Counted from the stretch's first letter, positions 26,713-35,604 are shown. The stretch: DNA of 63,061 nt from JABDBK01 sp964453575 (GCA_964453575.1 CAYVRW010000002.1:1-63061); one strand, 5' to 3'. Made by a program: numbers and translations. The notes: a model not told the origin generated them from the sequence alone.

Positions 26713-27123
26713 ATGCCTTATCAAGACAATCCCTATACTGGTAAACTCGAGCGCGGCACTTACATTGGTGGTGTTTTTAGATCAGATGAGTGGTCAAAAA
26801 AGAACCAAGAACAAATAAAAGATTGGCAACGACGAAGAAATGAATATGAATCAACATTAGGCGGGCAGCATATTTATGAATCTCCATCGCCAGCGGAACT
26901 CCGTGCTGCTTTCATTAAACGAAACCACTTGCCAGAGTTACCGCCTGTACCAGAAAAATTACATGATAAATATTATAGTGGTTGTTGTTTTTGGCAAAGC
27001 TTCGACAAGATAGCTTATGAGAAGGATGTGGCTGAGTACAATAAAGTCATGAAAAAGTATAATGATGCTCATGAAAAGGAAGATGCAGCTGAGGAATATC
27101 GCCAAAAGAGGCAATTTTCTTAA
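26713..27123 (+). CDS. Orphan charged protein, 136 residues
   Basis: No family recognised. The protein is hydrophilic, rich in Tyr, Lys, Glu and Arg, with no signal peptide or membrane helix. Two basic/acidic helical stretches (about 25-50 and 105-136) flank a proline-rich centre (ELPPVPEKLHDKYY). The start at 26713 follows an excellent GGAGGAG site 6 nt upstream; a longer TTG start at 26698 would overlap that site. It stands alone between waaC and a terminator-like hairpin. Confidence 0.65.
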   Translation: MPYQDNPYTGKLERGTYIGGVFRSDEWSKKNQEQIKDWQRRRNEYESTLGGQHIYESPSPAELRAAFIKRNHLPELPPVPEKLHDKYYSGCCFWQSFDKIAYEKDVAEYNKVMKKYNDAHEKEDAAEEYRQKRQFS

Positions 27124-27148
27124 TGCTGCCAATCAATTAATTTTAGAT

Positions 27149-27171
27149 GAACCTCCTTTCAAAGGAGGTTC
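27149..27171. terminator. Bidirectional terminator-like hairpin
   Basis: GAACCTCCTT pairs with AAGGAGGTTC around a very short loop. It lies exactly between the convergent 26713 gene and the OmpA-like lipoprotein gene. The T-rich tracts on either side are weak, so efficiency is uncertain. Confidence 0.7.
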
Positions 27172-27180
27172 TGTGTTAAT

Positions 27181-28002
27181 TTACCAATCTTTCGCCCTGA
27201 TCGCGCCCACATTTTCAGGCACTATATCCAAATCGTTACTTGTATACAGCGTGGAACCATCCTCTGAGGGTGAGGAAGCAGGTTCTTCACCTGGAGCAAA
27301 GCTTTCTCCTATGTTACCAAACGTACGTTTCTTCTCATCCATGAGTAACTGGTCTTTGGTTGGGTATGCGGTAATTTGAATACGGCTATTGGCAGCAATG
27401 CCTGCTGCTTTAATATTATTTGCAATGGGAAAATAATTTCCATAGCCAACGTAGGTGAGTTTGCGCGTGTCATTACTTATTTTTTTGAAATTATTAACAC
27501 CTTGCGCCCAAAGAAAGCCTGCAACCACACGGGCACGATGTTCAGTGAGTATTCGCTCTCTTCTAGTGTTGCCAAAACCGCTGCTATTACCCGACACTAA
27601 AATACTTTGACAGCAAAGGCGATTGAGTACCTTGGCCGCGCTTCGTAATGCAGCATTACCCATAGGTGTTAGATCGGCGCTGTTATCATCAAAGATTCTG
27701 TTCGTTGGAATCTCAATGGTAAGGTAATCTCCGACGGAAAAAACTTGACCACCTGCGTGATAAACCCCCGCGGCATCATAACGTAAGGTCGACATGTAAT
27801 AACCTATACTTGCACCGCCAACAGCTGCTGCACCTAAGGCCGCATGCGATTTTATGCCAAAAGCCGCTGCTGTTCCAAAACCTGCCACGCCGCCCGCAGC
27901 TGTTTCAACCGGGTCTCCGGTCAGGTGATTGGTGCTGCTCAGGGGATTATAGCTGCATGCGGTAAGGCCGATGCTAATTAATAGAAGTAATCGATAAAAC
28001 AT
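27181..28002 (-). CDS. OmpA-like outer membrane lipoprotein
   Basis: A 273-residue protein with a lipoprotein signal peptide (lipobox LTAC, lipidated Cys16). A glycine/alanine-rich stretch (about 35-70, AAGGVAGFGTAAAFG) that may insert in or span a membrane follows. The C-terminal OmpA-type peptidoglycan-binding domain (about 95-215) has IFDDNSADLTPMGNAAL and the ERILTEHRARVVAGFL pattern. A tail of about 60 residues extends beyond it. It probably tethers the outer membrane to peptidoglycan. The domain also resembles the DotK/IcmN lipoprotein of type IVB systems, but the protein is longer and no other dot/icm gene is nearby. Confidence 0.8.
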   Translation of the reverse strand: MFYRLLLLISIGLTACSYNPLSSTNHLTGDPVETAAGGVAGFGTAAAFGIKSHAALGAAAVGGASIGYYMSTLRYDAAGVYHAGGQVFSVGDYLTIEIPTNRIFDDNSADLTPMGNAALRSAAKVLNRLCCQSILVSGNSSGFGNTRRERILTEHRARVVAGFLWAQGVNNFKKISNDTRKLTYVGYGNYFPIANNIKAAGIAANSRIQITAYPTKDQLLMDEKKRTFGNIGESFAPGEEPASSPSEDGSTLYTSNDLDIVPENVGAIRAKDW

Positions 28003-28053
28003 ACGAGATTCCTACGCAGGATCCAGAAACATTGCTTTTGATTATACACACCC

Positions 28054-28083
28054 CTGGATACCGCGAACAAGTCGCGGTACGAC
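28054..28083. repeat. REP-like GC-rich hairpin, copy 2
   Basis: An 8-bp stem (TACCGCGA at 28059-28066 with TCGCGGTA at 28072-28079) closes the same ACAAG loop as the copy at 12-44 and has the same CTGGAT lead and GAC tail. Stem differences between copies are complementary. It lies between divergent genes, near the ABC transporter start. Confidence 0.78.
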
Positions 28084-28128
28084 GCGATGCTATGCTATGA
28101 TAAACTTGCGAACAACAGGAGTCATTCT

Positions 28129-29868
28129 ATGGATCAGCGTTTGGATGCGCGCCCCTATACCACATGGCAGCTTATTAAACTTTATTGGCAATCAGAACAA
28201 AAAAAATCTGCTTATTTTTTACTTGCTGTAGTTTTAATGTTTACTATAGTTCTCGTTGCTTTCGATGTAGCATTCACCACCTGGTACAACTATTTTTATA
28301 ATGCCTTGCAAGATTATGACATGCGCGGCGCTATCGATTTGCTAGCTATTTTTTGTCTTATGGCAGGTGTTTATATTGTTTTAGCGGTGTATCGATATTA
28401 TGTGCAGCAATACCTGGGCTTGAAATGGCGCCGCTGGTTGACCTGGCAGTTTCTTGATCGCTGGCTGGCCCATCGCAGTTATTATTATTTAGAAAATTTT
28501 GATGAAGTCACCGATAACCCTGATCAGCGTATTCAAGAAGATATCACTAGTTTAGTGCAATTTTCTATTTCATTAACCATAGGTTTGATTGGTTCTTTTG
28601 TAACTATTTTTGCCTTTATTTTTGTGTTATGGAGTTTGTCGGGTATTTTAACCATTCCTTTAGGAAGTTTAGGGGTTTTGCATGTGCATGGTTATTTGGT
28701 GTGGGTAGGTGTGCTGTATTCTATCCTAGGTACTTATTTTACATTTAAAATAGGCAGACCGTTGATAGGCCTGAATTTTGAGCAGCAACGGCGTGAAGCA
28801 AACTTTCGTTTCGCCGCCATTGATGTACGCTCTCATGCAGAACATGTTGCGCTCTATCGCGGTGAACATGACCAAAAAAACATTTTAAGACGAATTTTTT
28901 CAGGCGTGTTAGATAACTGGTATGCCATTATTTTGCGGCAAAAATTGTTATTATGGTTTACTGCAGGTTATAACCAATTTTCCGTGATTATTCCATTGGT
29001 CGTGGCTTTACCTAATTATTTTAATAGAGTCTTTAAATTAGGCGGTTTGATTCAGGCTTTGTCGGCGTTTGGCAAAATTCAAGATGCCTTTTCTTTTATC
29101 GTTAATTCATTTACGACGATTGCAGAATGGCGCGCAGTCACTAAGCGTTTACTCACTTTTTTAAATCATATGTATGAACTTGATGAAAACATTCAGAAAC
29201 AAAATAAATTATCTTATTTGCCCTCAACAAATCAGGCCATTTTGGTAAATAATTTAAGCGTTAGCACGCCAAAAGGTGAGGTATTGCTAAAAAATGTGGA
29301 CCAAGAATTTATTCACGGTAAACATTATGTGGTTAAAGGCAGGTCAGGCGTTGGCAAAAGTACGTTCGTACGTTCATTGGCAGGGGTGTGGCCGTTTGGT
29401 CATGGTGAAATCAGTCTTCCTAAAAAAGAAGACATCATGTTTATTCCACAAACATCGTATATGCCTTTAGGAACATTACGCGAAGCACTCATTTTTCCTG
29501 ATAAAGTGATCAATGTAGAAGATCAAACGTTGATTCAATTATTAAAAGATTGCGGACTAGGGCATTTGGTGAATCAACTTAATACGGTGTCACGCTGGAC
29601 TGAACATTTGTCGCCAGGAGAGTTGCAGCGAGTGGCATTTGTGCGCATTTTGATTCATAAACCGCAATGGGTATTTCTGGATGAAAGCACTTCATCGCTA
29701 GATTTAAAATCTGAGAATCAGCTTTATTTATTACTTAAAAAATACCTGCCCCATTGTTCTGTGATCAGTGTAGGGCATAGGCCAAGCTTAGATGAATATC
29801 ATGATTATGAAATTGATTTAGAAAAATATGCCAATCATGCATCACGGCAAGAAATAAGCATTAACTAA
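28129..29868 (+). CDS. ABC transporter, SbmA/BacA-like permease fused to ATPase (YddA type)
   Basis: A 579-residue half-transporter. Residues 1-330 hold about six membrane helices of the ABC_membrane_2/SbmA-BacA type (TTWYNYFYNALQ, WRRWLTWQFLDRWL, NPDQRIQEDI). The C-terminal ATPase has Walker A GRSGVGKST, signature LSPGELQRVAF and Walker B WVFLDEST. Homologues move peptides, cobalamin or very-long-chain acyl groups. BacA-type proteins are needed for chronic intracellular life in some bacteria, so substrate and direction are open. The start is at 28129, AGGAG 7 nt upstream. The end overlaps the convergent OMP gene by 8 bp. Confidence 0.88.
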   Translation: MDQRLDARPYTTWQLIKLYWQSEQKKSAYFLLAVVLMFTIVLVAFDVAFTTWYNYFYNALQDYDMRGAIDLLAIFCLMAGVYIVLAVYRYYVQQYLGLKWRRWLTWQFLDRWLAHRSYYYLENFDEVTDNPDQRIQEDITSLVQFSISLTIGLIGSFVTIFAFIFVLWSLSGILTIPLGSLGVLHVHGYLVWVGVLYSILGTYFTFKIGRPLIGLNFEQQRREANFRFAAIDVRSHAEHVALYRGEHDQKNILRRIFSGVLDNWYAIILRQKLLLWFTAGYNQFSVIIPLVVALPNYFNRVFKLGGLIQALSAFGKIQDAFSFIVNSFTTIAEWRAVTKRLLTFLNHMYELDENIQKQNKLSYLPSTNQAILVNNLSVSTPKGEVLLKNVDQEFIHGKHYVVKGRSGVGKSTFVRSLAGVWPFGHGEISLPKKEDIMFIPQTSYMPLGTLREALIFPDKVINVEDQTLIQLLKDCGLGHLVNQLNTVSRWTEHLSPGELQRVAFVRILIHKPQWVFLDESTSSLDLKSENQLYLLLKKYLPHCSVISVGHRPSLDEYHDYEIDLEKYANHASRQEISIN

Positions 29869-30406
29869 ACGTATACACAGCACCCAATGCAAAGGTATCC
29901 GACACCGGTGAGCCGCCTATGTCTTTGACAGCACCGTACGCGGTATAGAAATATTCTCCGCGAATATACCAGCAATTCAATACCGCAAATTGCAATCCTA
30001 CGCCTATTTCGCCGCCGGTGGATGTTTCGTTAACTGCAGAAAAGTTAGAGTTTACGACGCCTAATCGTAAATAACCCATGGTTGTTTCACTAAATAGCAT
30101 GCCTGGCAAAAGGCTAAAGTCATAGCTTCGATTGACCCGTACACTTACACCTGTGGTATCAGTGTTGTTGGATAATTGCGCAGTCCCGACTGTAGCGCTC
30201 ACTTCACCCGCTAGGAAAAAGCTTTGGCCAATGATGGTGCCATATCCTAGGGCAAGCTTGGGGCTAATGCCGCGATAGCTGCTGTCGTCGGAGGTGATAC
30301 TTTGTAATAAGACATTGGGATAGAGGTAAATGCTGCTGTTTGCGTAACTTAAATTTGCGCATAATAAAAATAGTGTGCATAAAGTAGCTTTTATGTTGAG
30401 TTTCAT
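29861..30406 (-). CDS. Small outer-membrane beta-barrel protein
   Basis: A 181-residue protein with a signal peptide (about 1-23, ending LSYA) and alternating aromatic/glycine strands ending in a phenylalanine-containing C-terminal strand (FALGAVYTFS), the usual sign for outer-membrane insertion. Layout resembles opacity-type eight-stranded barrels. The start at 30406 is chosen to place the signal peptide; no strong ribosome binding site is seen. Function unknown; possibly an adhesin or envelope-stability protein. Confidence 0.72.
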   Translation of the reverse strand: MKLNIKATLCTLFLLCANLSYANSSIYLYPNVLLQSITSDDSSYRGISPKLALGYGTIIGQSFFLAGEVSATVGTAQLSNNTDTTGVSVRVNRSYDFSLLPGMLFSETTMGYLRLGVVNSNFSAVNETSTGGEIGVGLQFAVLNCWYIRGEYFYTAYGAVKDIGGSPVSDTFALGAVYTFS

Positions 30407-30619
30407 GGGGGATAATCCATTATTTTGAAATAATGGTAATGGATAAGCTAAGTTAAATAAAGATGAATTTATGAAAAAGATATATATCATTGATTAACAT
30501 AAAGTTTTTATAAATCAATAGTATTATTTCATCTTTCAGGCTTAAATTATGCTATGATTATACCCGCTTTATCGAACAAGATAGGGCCATTAAAAACTAT
30601 TATGAAGGTATAAAGACCT

Positions 30620-31783
30620 ATGTACGGATTATTACAATTACCTTGGTGGGGCAATCTGATTGCTCTGCTTGTTATGACCCAAATTACCATTTTTGGGGTC
30701 ACTGTTTATTTACATCGCTGCCAGGCACATCGTGCGCTGGAATTGCATCCTATTGCCAGCCATTTTTTCCGGTTTTGGTTGTGGATGACCACTGGTATGG
30801 TCACTAAAGAGTGGACTGCTATTCATCGTAAACATCATGCGAAAGTTGAAACCGCTGACGATCCGCATAGTCCCCAAATCGAAGGAATTTGGAAGGTGTT
30901 GTTTCAAGGGGCTGAATTATATCGTAAAGAAAGCCGCCATAAGGAAACCATGGAACGTTATGGCCAAGGGACTCCGGATGATTGGATGGAGCGCAATGTT
31001 TATACCAAACATAGTGCTATGGGCATTACCCTCATGCTTATCATTGATTTAGCCTTGTTTGGTACCATTGGTTTAGCGATTTGGGCGGTGCAAATGGCAT
31101 GGATCCCATTTTGGGCTGCTGGGGTGGTGAATGGGGTTGCTCATTATGTCGGCTATCGTAATTTTGAATGCGCCGATGCATCGCGTAATCTTACCCCTAT
31201 TGCATTTTTTATCGGGGGTGAAGAGTTACATAATAATCATCATACCTATGGCACCTCTGCCAAGTTTTCTGTGAAATGGTGGGAATTTGATATAGGTTGG
31301 ATGGTCATTCGTACCTTGCAAATTTTTGGACTTGCGAAGCCCAAGCGCATTCCACCAGAACCGCAGCTGGTTGCCAATAAAACTACAGTGGATATTGAAA
31401 CGGTGAAAGGCATTATTACCCATCGTTTTCATGTGTTGGCGCGTTATTGCCAGGATGTAATTTTGCCAGTGTTTAAAGACGAAAGTCATAAAGCTGGAAA
31501 TGCATTGCCGCAAGGTATTCGTACGATGTTAGTACGTGAGCCATCGTTGGTCGATGCATCAAGCCAGGCGCAATTACATACCACACTTGAACAATACCGT
31601 TCGCTTAATGTGGTCTATCAATTCCGCTTAAAATTACAGAATATTTGGGCGAAAAGTACAGCAAGCCAGGCGGAATTATTGGAATCATTGCAAGAGTGGT
31701 GCAGACAAGCAGAAGCATCCGGCATCAGTGTATTACGTGATTTTGTGACGCACTTGAAGGGTTATGTGCCGCAGAAGGCGTAA
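30620..31783 (+). CDS. Acyl-lipid/acyl-CoA delta-9 type fatty acid desaturase
   Basis: A 387-residue membrane protein with three histidine boxes: HRCQAHR (32-38), HRKHH and HNNHH, the di-iron ligands of SCD-like desaturases. Four or so membrane helices surround them. A soluble C-terminal extension of about 130 residues (after PPEPQLV) is a known feature of Legionella/Pseudomonas-like homologues. It introduces a cis double bond into membrane acyl chains and uses O2. It is monocistronic, ending at a strong hairpin shared with rpmG. Confidence 0.9.
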   Translation: MYGLLQLPWWGNLIALLVMTQITIFGVTVYLHRCQAHRALELHPIASHFFRFWLWMTTGMVTKEWTAIHRKHHAKVETADDPHSPQIEGIWKVLFQGAELYRKESRHKETMERYGQGTPDDWMERNVYTKHSAMGITLMLIIDLALFGTIGLAIWAVQMAWIPFWAAGVVNGVAHYVGYRNFECADASRNLTPIAFFIGGEELHNNHHTYGTSAKFSVKWWEFDIGWMVIRTLQIFGLAKPKRIPPEPQLVANKTTVDIETVKGIITHRFHVLARYCQDVILPVFKDESHKAGNALPQGIRTMLVREPSLVDASSQAQLHTTLEQYRSLNVVYQFRLKLQNIWAKSTASQAELLESLQEWCRQAEASGISVLRDFVTHLKGYVPQKA

Positions 31784-31787
31784 ATCC

Positions 31788-31822
31788 CTCTCCCCTCCAA
31801 CGCTCTTTGTTGGAGGGGAGAG
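31788..31822. terminator. Strong hairpin between convergent desaturase and rpmG
   Basis: A perfect 14-bp stem (CTCTCCCCTCCAAC at 31788-31801 with its complement at 31809-31822) closes a GCTCTTT loop. No T-run follows, so it may be a REP-like element serving as a 3' barrier. Part of its right arm is repeated just after (TTGGAGAGGGGAGG). Confidence 0.7.
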
Positions 31823-31837
31823 TTGGAGAGGGGAGGT

Positions 31838-32032
31838 TTAAATCTTCCCTTCCTCAAACACCACATGCATACCCACTTTGCCAGTCTCAGCATTATAGGC
31901 ACGACGATCGAAGTGCTTCTTCTTTAACTTTTCAGTACTGGTACGTTTGTTCTTGGTGGTTGTACGAAAAGTACCGGTTTTTTTACCGTCTTTTGTCAAA
32001 CCTGTTGAAACCATTTTAATTTTATCGCGCAT
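31838..32032 (-). CDS. rpmG: 50S ribosomal protein L33
   Basis: A 64-residue basic protein matching L33: RDKIKMVSTG near the start, TTTKNKRTSTEKLKKKHFD in the middle and a terminal EEGKI. It lacks the zinc-binding cysteines, so it is the zinc-independent form. It is about ten residues longer than the usual 51-55, with extra loops at KDGKK and AYNAETG. AAAGGTG precedes the ATG. It follows rpmB by 9 bp, the standard rpmB-rpmG order. Confidence 0.92.
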   Translation of the reverse strand: MRDKIKMVSTGLTKDGKKTGTFRTTTKNKRTSTEKLKKKHFDRRAYNAETGKVGMHVVFEEGKI

Positions 32033-32041
32033 AGGACACCT

Positions 32042-32284
32042 TTAAGCTTTATCTTGTTTCTCGCGTTTTTTGATCATTTCTAAAACTTTCTCTAAACCCA
32101 GCTTATCAATCATACGCATACCTTGAGTGCTGACGCGTAGTTTAATAAAGCGCTTTTGACTTTCTAGCCAATAACGATGTTCCTGGAGATTAGGAATAAA
32201 TCGTCGCTTGGTTTTATTGTTGGCATGGGAAACGTTATTGCCGGCCATAGGGCCTTTTCCCGTGACTTGACATACTCTTGACAT
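32042..32284 (-). CDS. rpmB: 50S ribosomal protein L28
   Basis: An 80-residue ribosomal protein: SRVCQVTGKGPMAGNNVSHA at the N-terminus and RRFIPNLQEHRYW are textbook L28. It belongs to the large subunit near the E site. GGAG lies 7 nt before the ATG. Co-directional and adjacent to rpmG. The roughly 200-bp gap upstream separates it from the divergent DUF4143 ATPase and contains A+T-rich sequence but no feature I can name firmly. Confidence 0.96.
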   Translation of the reverse strand: MSRVCQVTGKGPMAGNNVSHANNKTKRRFIPNLQEHRYWLESQKRFIKLRVSTQGMRMIDKLGLEKVLEMIKKREKQDKA

Positions 32285-32482
32285 ACTTTTTCTCCAAAAT
32301 CGATATAATTGCGCATAGGCAGGGGGCGATTTATATCAGAAATTGGGCTGTGAGGCAACTATAAAAGCCTTGTATGTATTAACTCTCTTTATTTTTCTTA
32401 CTCGCTACGCTATCATGTAATTTAGAAGTCCAACTTCTAAAATACACGAAAAAATGTAACTGATTGATTAAATGGTATTTTT

Positions 32483-33646
32483 ATGAAGGTTTTAGAAAGA
32501 GAAATGGCGTCCGAGTTACGGGATATGGCAAAATCATACCCTGTAGTAACCTTGTTGGGCCCAAGGCAATCGGGCAAAACTACGTTAAGCAAAACCTTAT
32601 TTCCTGACAAACCTTATGTTACCTTGGAAGACTTGGATGAAAGAAGCTTTGCTGAAAATGACGCAAGAGGCTTTCTGGCGCGATTTCCGGACGGGGCAAT
32701 TTTTGATGAAATACAACGCACTCCCCAATTGCTCTCATTCATACAGGGCATCGTTGATAAAACAGATAAGAAAGGAATGTTCATTTTAACAGGTAGTCAT
32801 CAATTAGCCGTACACGAAGCTATAAGCCAATCGCTTGCAGGACGCACAGCCATATTAAAATTGTTGCCTTTTGATCTCAATGAAATTGCGAGCGTTACTG
32901 AGCAGTTTAGTTTAGATAAATACATTTATTATGGAATGTATCCTCGTATTTATAAGGATAATGTAGAGCCTACCAAATTTTATAGAGATTATGTACAAAC
33001 TTATATAGAGCGTGATCTACGCCAAATGATACATGTGAAGGATTTGTCGAAATTTCAGCAATTTTTAAGACTATCTGCTGGAAGAATTGGCCAACTCTTT
33101 AATAGCCATAATTTAAGTAATGAGCTTGGAATTTCCTATCATACAGTAAACCACTGGTTATCTATATTAGAAGCATCCTTTGTGATTTTTCGATTGCAAC
33201 CGTATTTTGAAAACTTCGGTAAACGAGTTATAAAATCACCCAAAATTTATTTTACTGATGTGGGTTTAGCAACTTATTTGCTTGACATCACTACAGTCGA
33301 CCAAGTTTCTCGTGATCCATTGCGAGGAAATTTAGTTGAAAATTTCGTTATTTCAGAATTTATAAAAAATCGTCTAAATAAAGGTTTTGAACCAAATTTT
33401 TATTTTTACAGAGACAGTTATCAAAATGAAGTCGATCTTATTTTTAAAGAAGGGAACAATCTTATTCCTATTGAAATTAAAGCTTCACAGACATTTCATC
33501 CGCAGTTTTTAAAAGGATTGGAATATTTTAAAGATCTTACTAAAGAACGATGTCAGAAAGGATTTTTAATATACAACGGCGAGCATGAACAGCGTGTGCA
33601 TGATTTTTTTGTTTATAACTTTAGGCATGTTGGGCGTGTGTTGTAA
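32483..33646 (+). CDS. AAA ATPase with DUF4143 domain, copy 2
   Basis: A 387-residue protein of the AAA_14/DUF4143 architecture. P-loop GPRQSGKTTLSKT (about 26-38), Walker B AIFDEIQRTPQLL, sensor-like LTGSHQ, and the C-terminal DUF4143 with winged-helix segment (LSNELGISYHTVNHWLSILE), YFTDVGLATYLL, and a nuclease-like NEVDLIF...IPIEIKAS core. The family is scattered among bacteria and archaea, behaves as a mobile accessory gene, and its role is unsettled. It stands alone between rpmB and an orphan gene. It is more like copy 3 (49643) than copy 1. Confidence 0.9.
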   Translation: MKVLEREMASELRDMAKSYPVVTLLGPRQSGKTTLSKTLFPDKPYVTLEDLDERSFAENDARGFLARFPDGAIFDEIQRTPQLLSFIQGIVDKTDKKGMFILTGSHQLAVHEAISQSLAGRTAILKLLPFDLNEIASVTEQFSLDKYIYYGMYPRIYKDNVEPTKFYRDYVQTYIERDLRQMIHVKDLSKFQQFLRLSAGRIGQLFNSHNLSNELGISYHTVNHWLSILEASFVIFRLQPYFENFGKRVIKSPKIYFTDVGLATYLLDITTVDQVSRDPLRGNLVENFVISEFIKNRLNKGFEPNFYFYRDSYQNEVDLIFKEGNNLIPIEIKASQTFHPQFLKGLEYFKDLTKERCQKGFLIYNGEHEQRVHDFFVYNFRHVGRVL

Positions 33647-33689
33647 ATCTGGCACGCCCTACACTATCAATTAACACGTTAATGTTTAG

Positions 33690-34172
33690 TTAAGCTATGT
33701 AAGAACATGTTGGTCTTTCAACTTCGTTGTTTGCCGACGAGTTTTCAGGAGCAGTTGATGCTTGAATCCTATACTTTGAACATAATTGTTGTTGGACCTT
33801 TTCCTCTTCCTTTACATAGTCGTTTTTTATTACACGTAATTGTTCAACAATATCCTTTTGTTGGGCGGAAAGTTCGAATTTAGCTGTATTATCGTAATTA
33901 AAGCCATGGGATATATATTTTTCAAGGGTTGTTTTATGGTTAGACCAAAATGTTGCTTTACGGTCATCGGATGAAAAAAAATGAGGTAGCATAGTTGGAT
34001 AATGATAATCATAGGCAAAGACAAGATCCGAACCATTTCTTCGCATATGAAAATTAACGCCGACAGGGCATTGGGATAGTAATGTTTTCAATAAGGGTGC
34101 ACAGGCATCAATTTTGTTACACTTCAGCAGGAGAGCTTGTAAAGATTGAGCTCCATATTGGTAGGTAGTCAT
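33690..34172 (-). CDS. Orphan protein, 160 residues
   Basis: No family recognised. A soluble protein with no signal peptide; the N-terminus is helical (QSLQALLLKCNKIDACAPLLKTLLSQC), followed by an aromatic central part (LVFAYDYHYPTMLPHFF) and a charged coiled-coil-like stretch. The tail is polar with a terminal CSYIA. Start at 34172 is supported by AAGGA 7 nt upstream. Isolated gene beside a toxin-antitoxin pair; a small effector is one possibility with no direct evidence. Confidence 0.65.
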   Translation of the reverse strand: MTTYQYGAQSLQALLLKCNKIDACAPLLKTLLSQCPVGVNFHMRRNGSDLVFAYDYHYPTMLPHFFSSDDRKATFWSNHKTTLEKYISHGFNYDNTAKFELSAQQKDIVEQLRVIKNDYVKEEEKVQQQLCSKYRIQASTAPENSSANNEVERPTCSYIA

Positions 34173-34240
34173 CGTTAATTCCTTATATTTTAAAATATTG
34201 CATTGTAGGCTCATCAGCAGATCACTTCAATCTGTTATTT

Positions 34241-34537
34241 TTAACTAATAATATTAAGAACATCGCGATATCCGCTAAGTATCCTTACAATTTCAATAGG
34301 CAATATGGGTTTGTATATGATGAGATAATGCCATTTGAATGTCCAAAATTTTACGGGGTTATTGGTTAAGTCTTCACGTACGTGACCAAGATCAGGATTG
34401 TCAGACAGTTTTTCCATGGCATCATATAAAGCATCCAAAAATTTATGGGCTGCTGCAGGATTTTCTTGTGCGATGTAGGTAATAATTTCATCAATATCAT
34501 TTTCAGCTTCAGAAGATAGGTAATAATCAAATTTCAT
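34241..34537 (-). CDS. parE: ParE/RelE-family toxin
   Basis: A 98-residue protein of the RelE/ParE fold: MKFDYYLSSEAENDIDEIITYI, then AAHKFLDALYDAMEKLSDNPDLG and the C-terminal IVRILSGYRDV typical of ParE. ParE-type toxins inhibit gyrase, RelE types cleave mRNA; the sequence leans to ParE because of the ParD-like partner. The start overlaps the antitoxin stop by 11 nt, the usual coupled order (antitoxin first). Probably neutralised unless the antitoxin is degraded. Confidence 0.87.
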   Translation of the reverse strand: MKFDYYLSSEAENDIDEIITYIAQENPAAAHKFLDALYDAMEKLSDNPDLGHVREDLTNNPVKFWTFKWHYLIIYKPILPIEIVRILSGYRDVLNIIS

Positions 34538-34808
34538 TCGATCCCTTAGATTTTTTTGCGATTTTATCAATTTTTTTCTTCATTTTATGGTAACTAGCTT
34601 TTGCAGAAATTTTATTGCCGGCTTTTAATTGCTTTAATCCAACATCGATAGCTTGATTTAGTTGTTGAACGCGTTGATTTTGTAAATCTTCATACGTATG
34701 AAGCAATCTAAGCGATTCTCTAATGACTTCGCTTGCAGAAGTGTACATGCCGCTATTTACTTTGGCATTAACATATTGTTCAAGTTCAGGAGTAAGTGAA
34801 ATATTCAT
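34527..34808 (-). CDS. parD: ParD-like antitoxin
   Basis: A 93-residue protein beginning MNISLTPELEQYVNAKV, then GMYTSASEVIRESLRLL, the ribbon-helix-helix DNA-binding fold of type II ParD/CopG antitoxins (residues 1-45). The lysine-rich C-terminal tail would wrap around the toxin. It should repress its own promoter. It precedes and overlaps parE by 11 nt. It lies 68 bp downstream of radC on the same strand. Confidence 0.9.
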   Translation of the reverse strand: MNISLTPELEQYVNAKVNSGMYTSASEVIRESLRLLHTYEDLQNQRVQQLNQAIDVGLKQLKAGNKISAKASYHKMKKKIDKIAKKSKGSNEI

Positions 34809-34876
34809 AGGGTATCCTCAATAAGTTAGCATATATAACAAATAATAGCATAAAATGCTAAAGATTGCCATATGGA

Positions 34877-35551
34877 TTAAATCAACCCCATCTCCGCAAA
34901 AGAAAACGATGCTTTATTTCCCACAACAATATGATCAATTACCTGTATTTCAACAAGCGCTAAAGCTTTTTTTAAAATCTCAGTCACTTCGATGTCTGCT
35001 TGACTAGGTGTTGCATTTCCTGATGGATGATTGTGAGCAAAAATGACTTTAGCCGCATTATGTTTAAGGCCGCGTTTGACCACTTCACGAGGATAAATGT
35101 TTGCTTCGTTAATGGTTCCATAAAATAATTCATCAAAACAAATCATGCGATTTTGCATATCTAAAAATAAACAGGCAAACACTTCATTTTGATAATCGGT
35201 CAAACGATTAATAATAAATCGTTGCGTGAGCAGGCTGTTGTTTAACGGCTCTCCTAAAGTAATATCTTCCTCCAGGTAACGACGGCCTAATTCCAGGGCT
35301 GCTTTAAGCATGGCGTATTTTGCTTTTCCTAATCCTTTTTTTTGAAAAAGTTGATTAGGGTCTGCATTAAAAAGATTTTTTAAACTGCCATGTTCGCATA
35401 ATAATTCACGGGCGATTTCAACAGCAGATTTGCCGCGAACGCCGGTACGCAAAAAAATTGCGATTAATTCAGTATCTGATAAGTGTTTTGCGCCATGAAG
35501 TAAAATTTTTTCACGCGGCTGTTCATCCAAAGGCCAATGGGCGATGGTCAT
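34877..35551 (-). CDS. radC: RadC/JAB-domain protein
   Basis: A 224-residue protein with an N-terminal helix-hairpin-helix-like part (DEQPREKILLHGAKHLSDTELIAIFLRTG) and a C-terminal MPN/JAB metalloprotease-like domain with the metal site HNHPSGNATPSQAD. Full family length. Despite the name, RadC has no established repair role and homologues are common near mobile DNA. Start at 35551 with AGGA 8 nt upstream is preferred over an in-frame ATG at 35599, which would fall next to the palindromic repeat. Confidence 0.93.
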   Translation of the reverse strand: MTIAHWPLDEQPREKILLHGAKHLSDTELIAIFLRTGVRGKSAVEIARELLCEHGSLKNLFNADPNQLFQKKGLGKAKYAMLKAALELGRRYLEEDITLGEPLNNSLLTQRFIINRLTDYQNEVFACLFLDMQNRMICFDELFYGTINEANIYPREVVKRGLKHNAAKVIFAHNHPSGNATPSQADIEVTEILKKALALVEIQVIDHIVVGNKASFSFAEMGLI

Positions 35552-35604
35552 AAAGGTTATCCTGTTTAAGGTTGTCTCTAAGTTAATGTCATAATTCACT
35601 GTTT

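Noticed and set aside
27181..28002. DotK/IcmN component of a type IVB secretion system
   Set aside because: The OmpA domain fits, but the length and tail differ and no other dot/icm gene is present.
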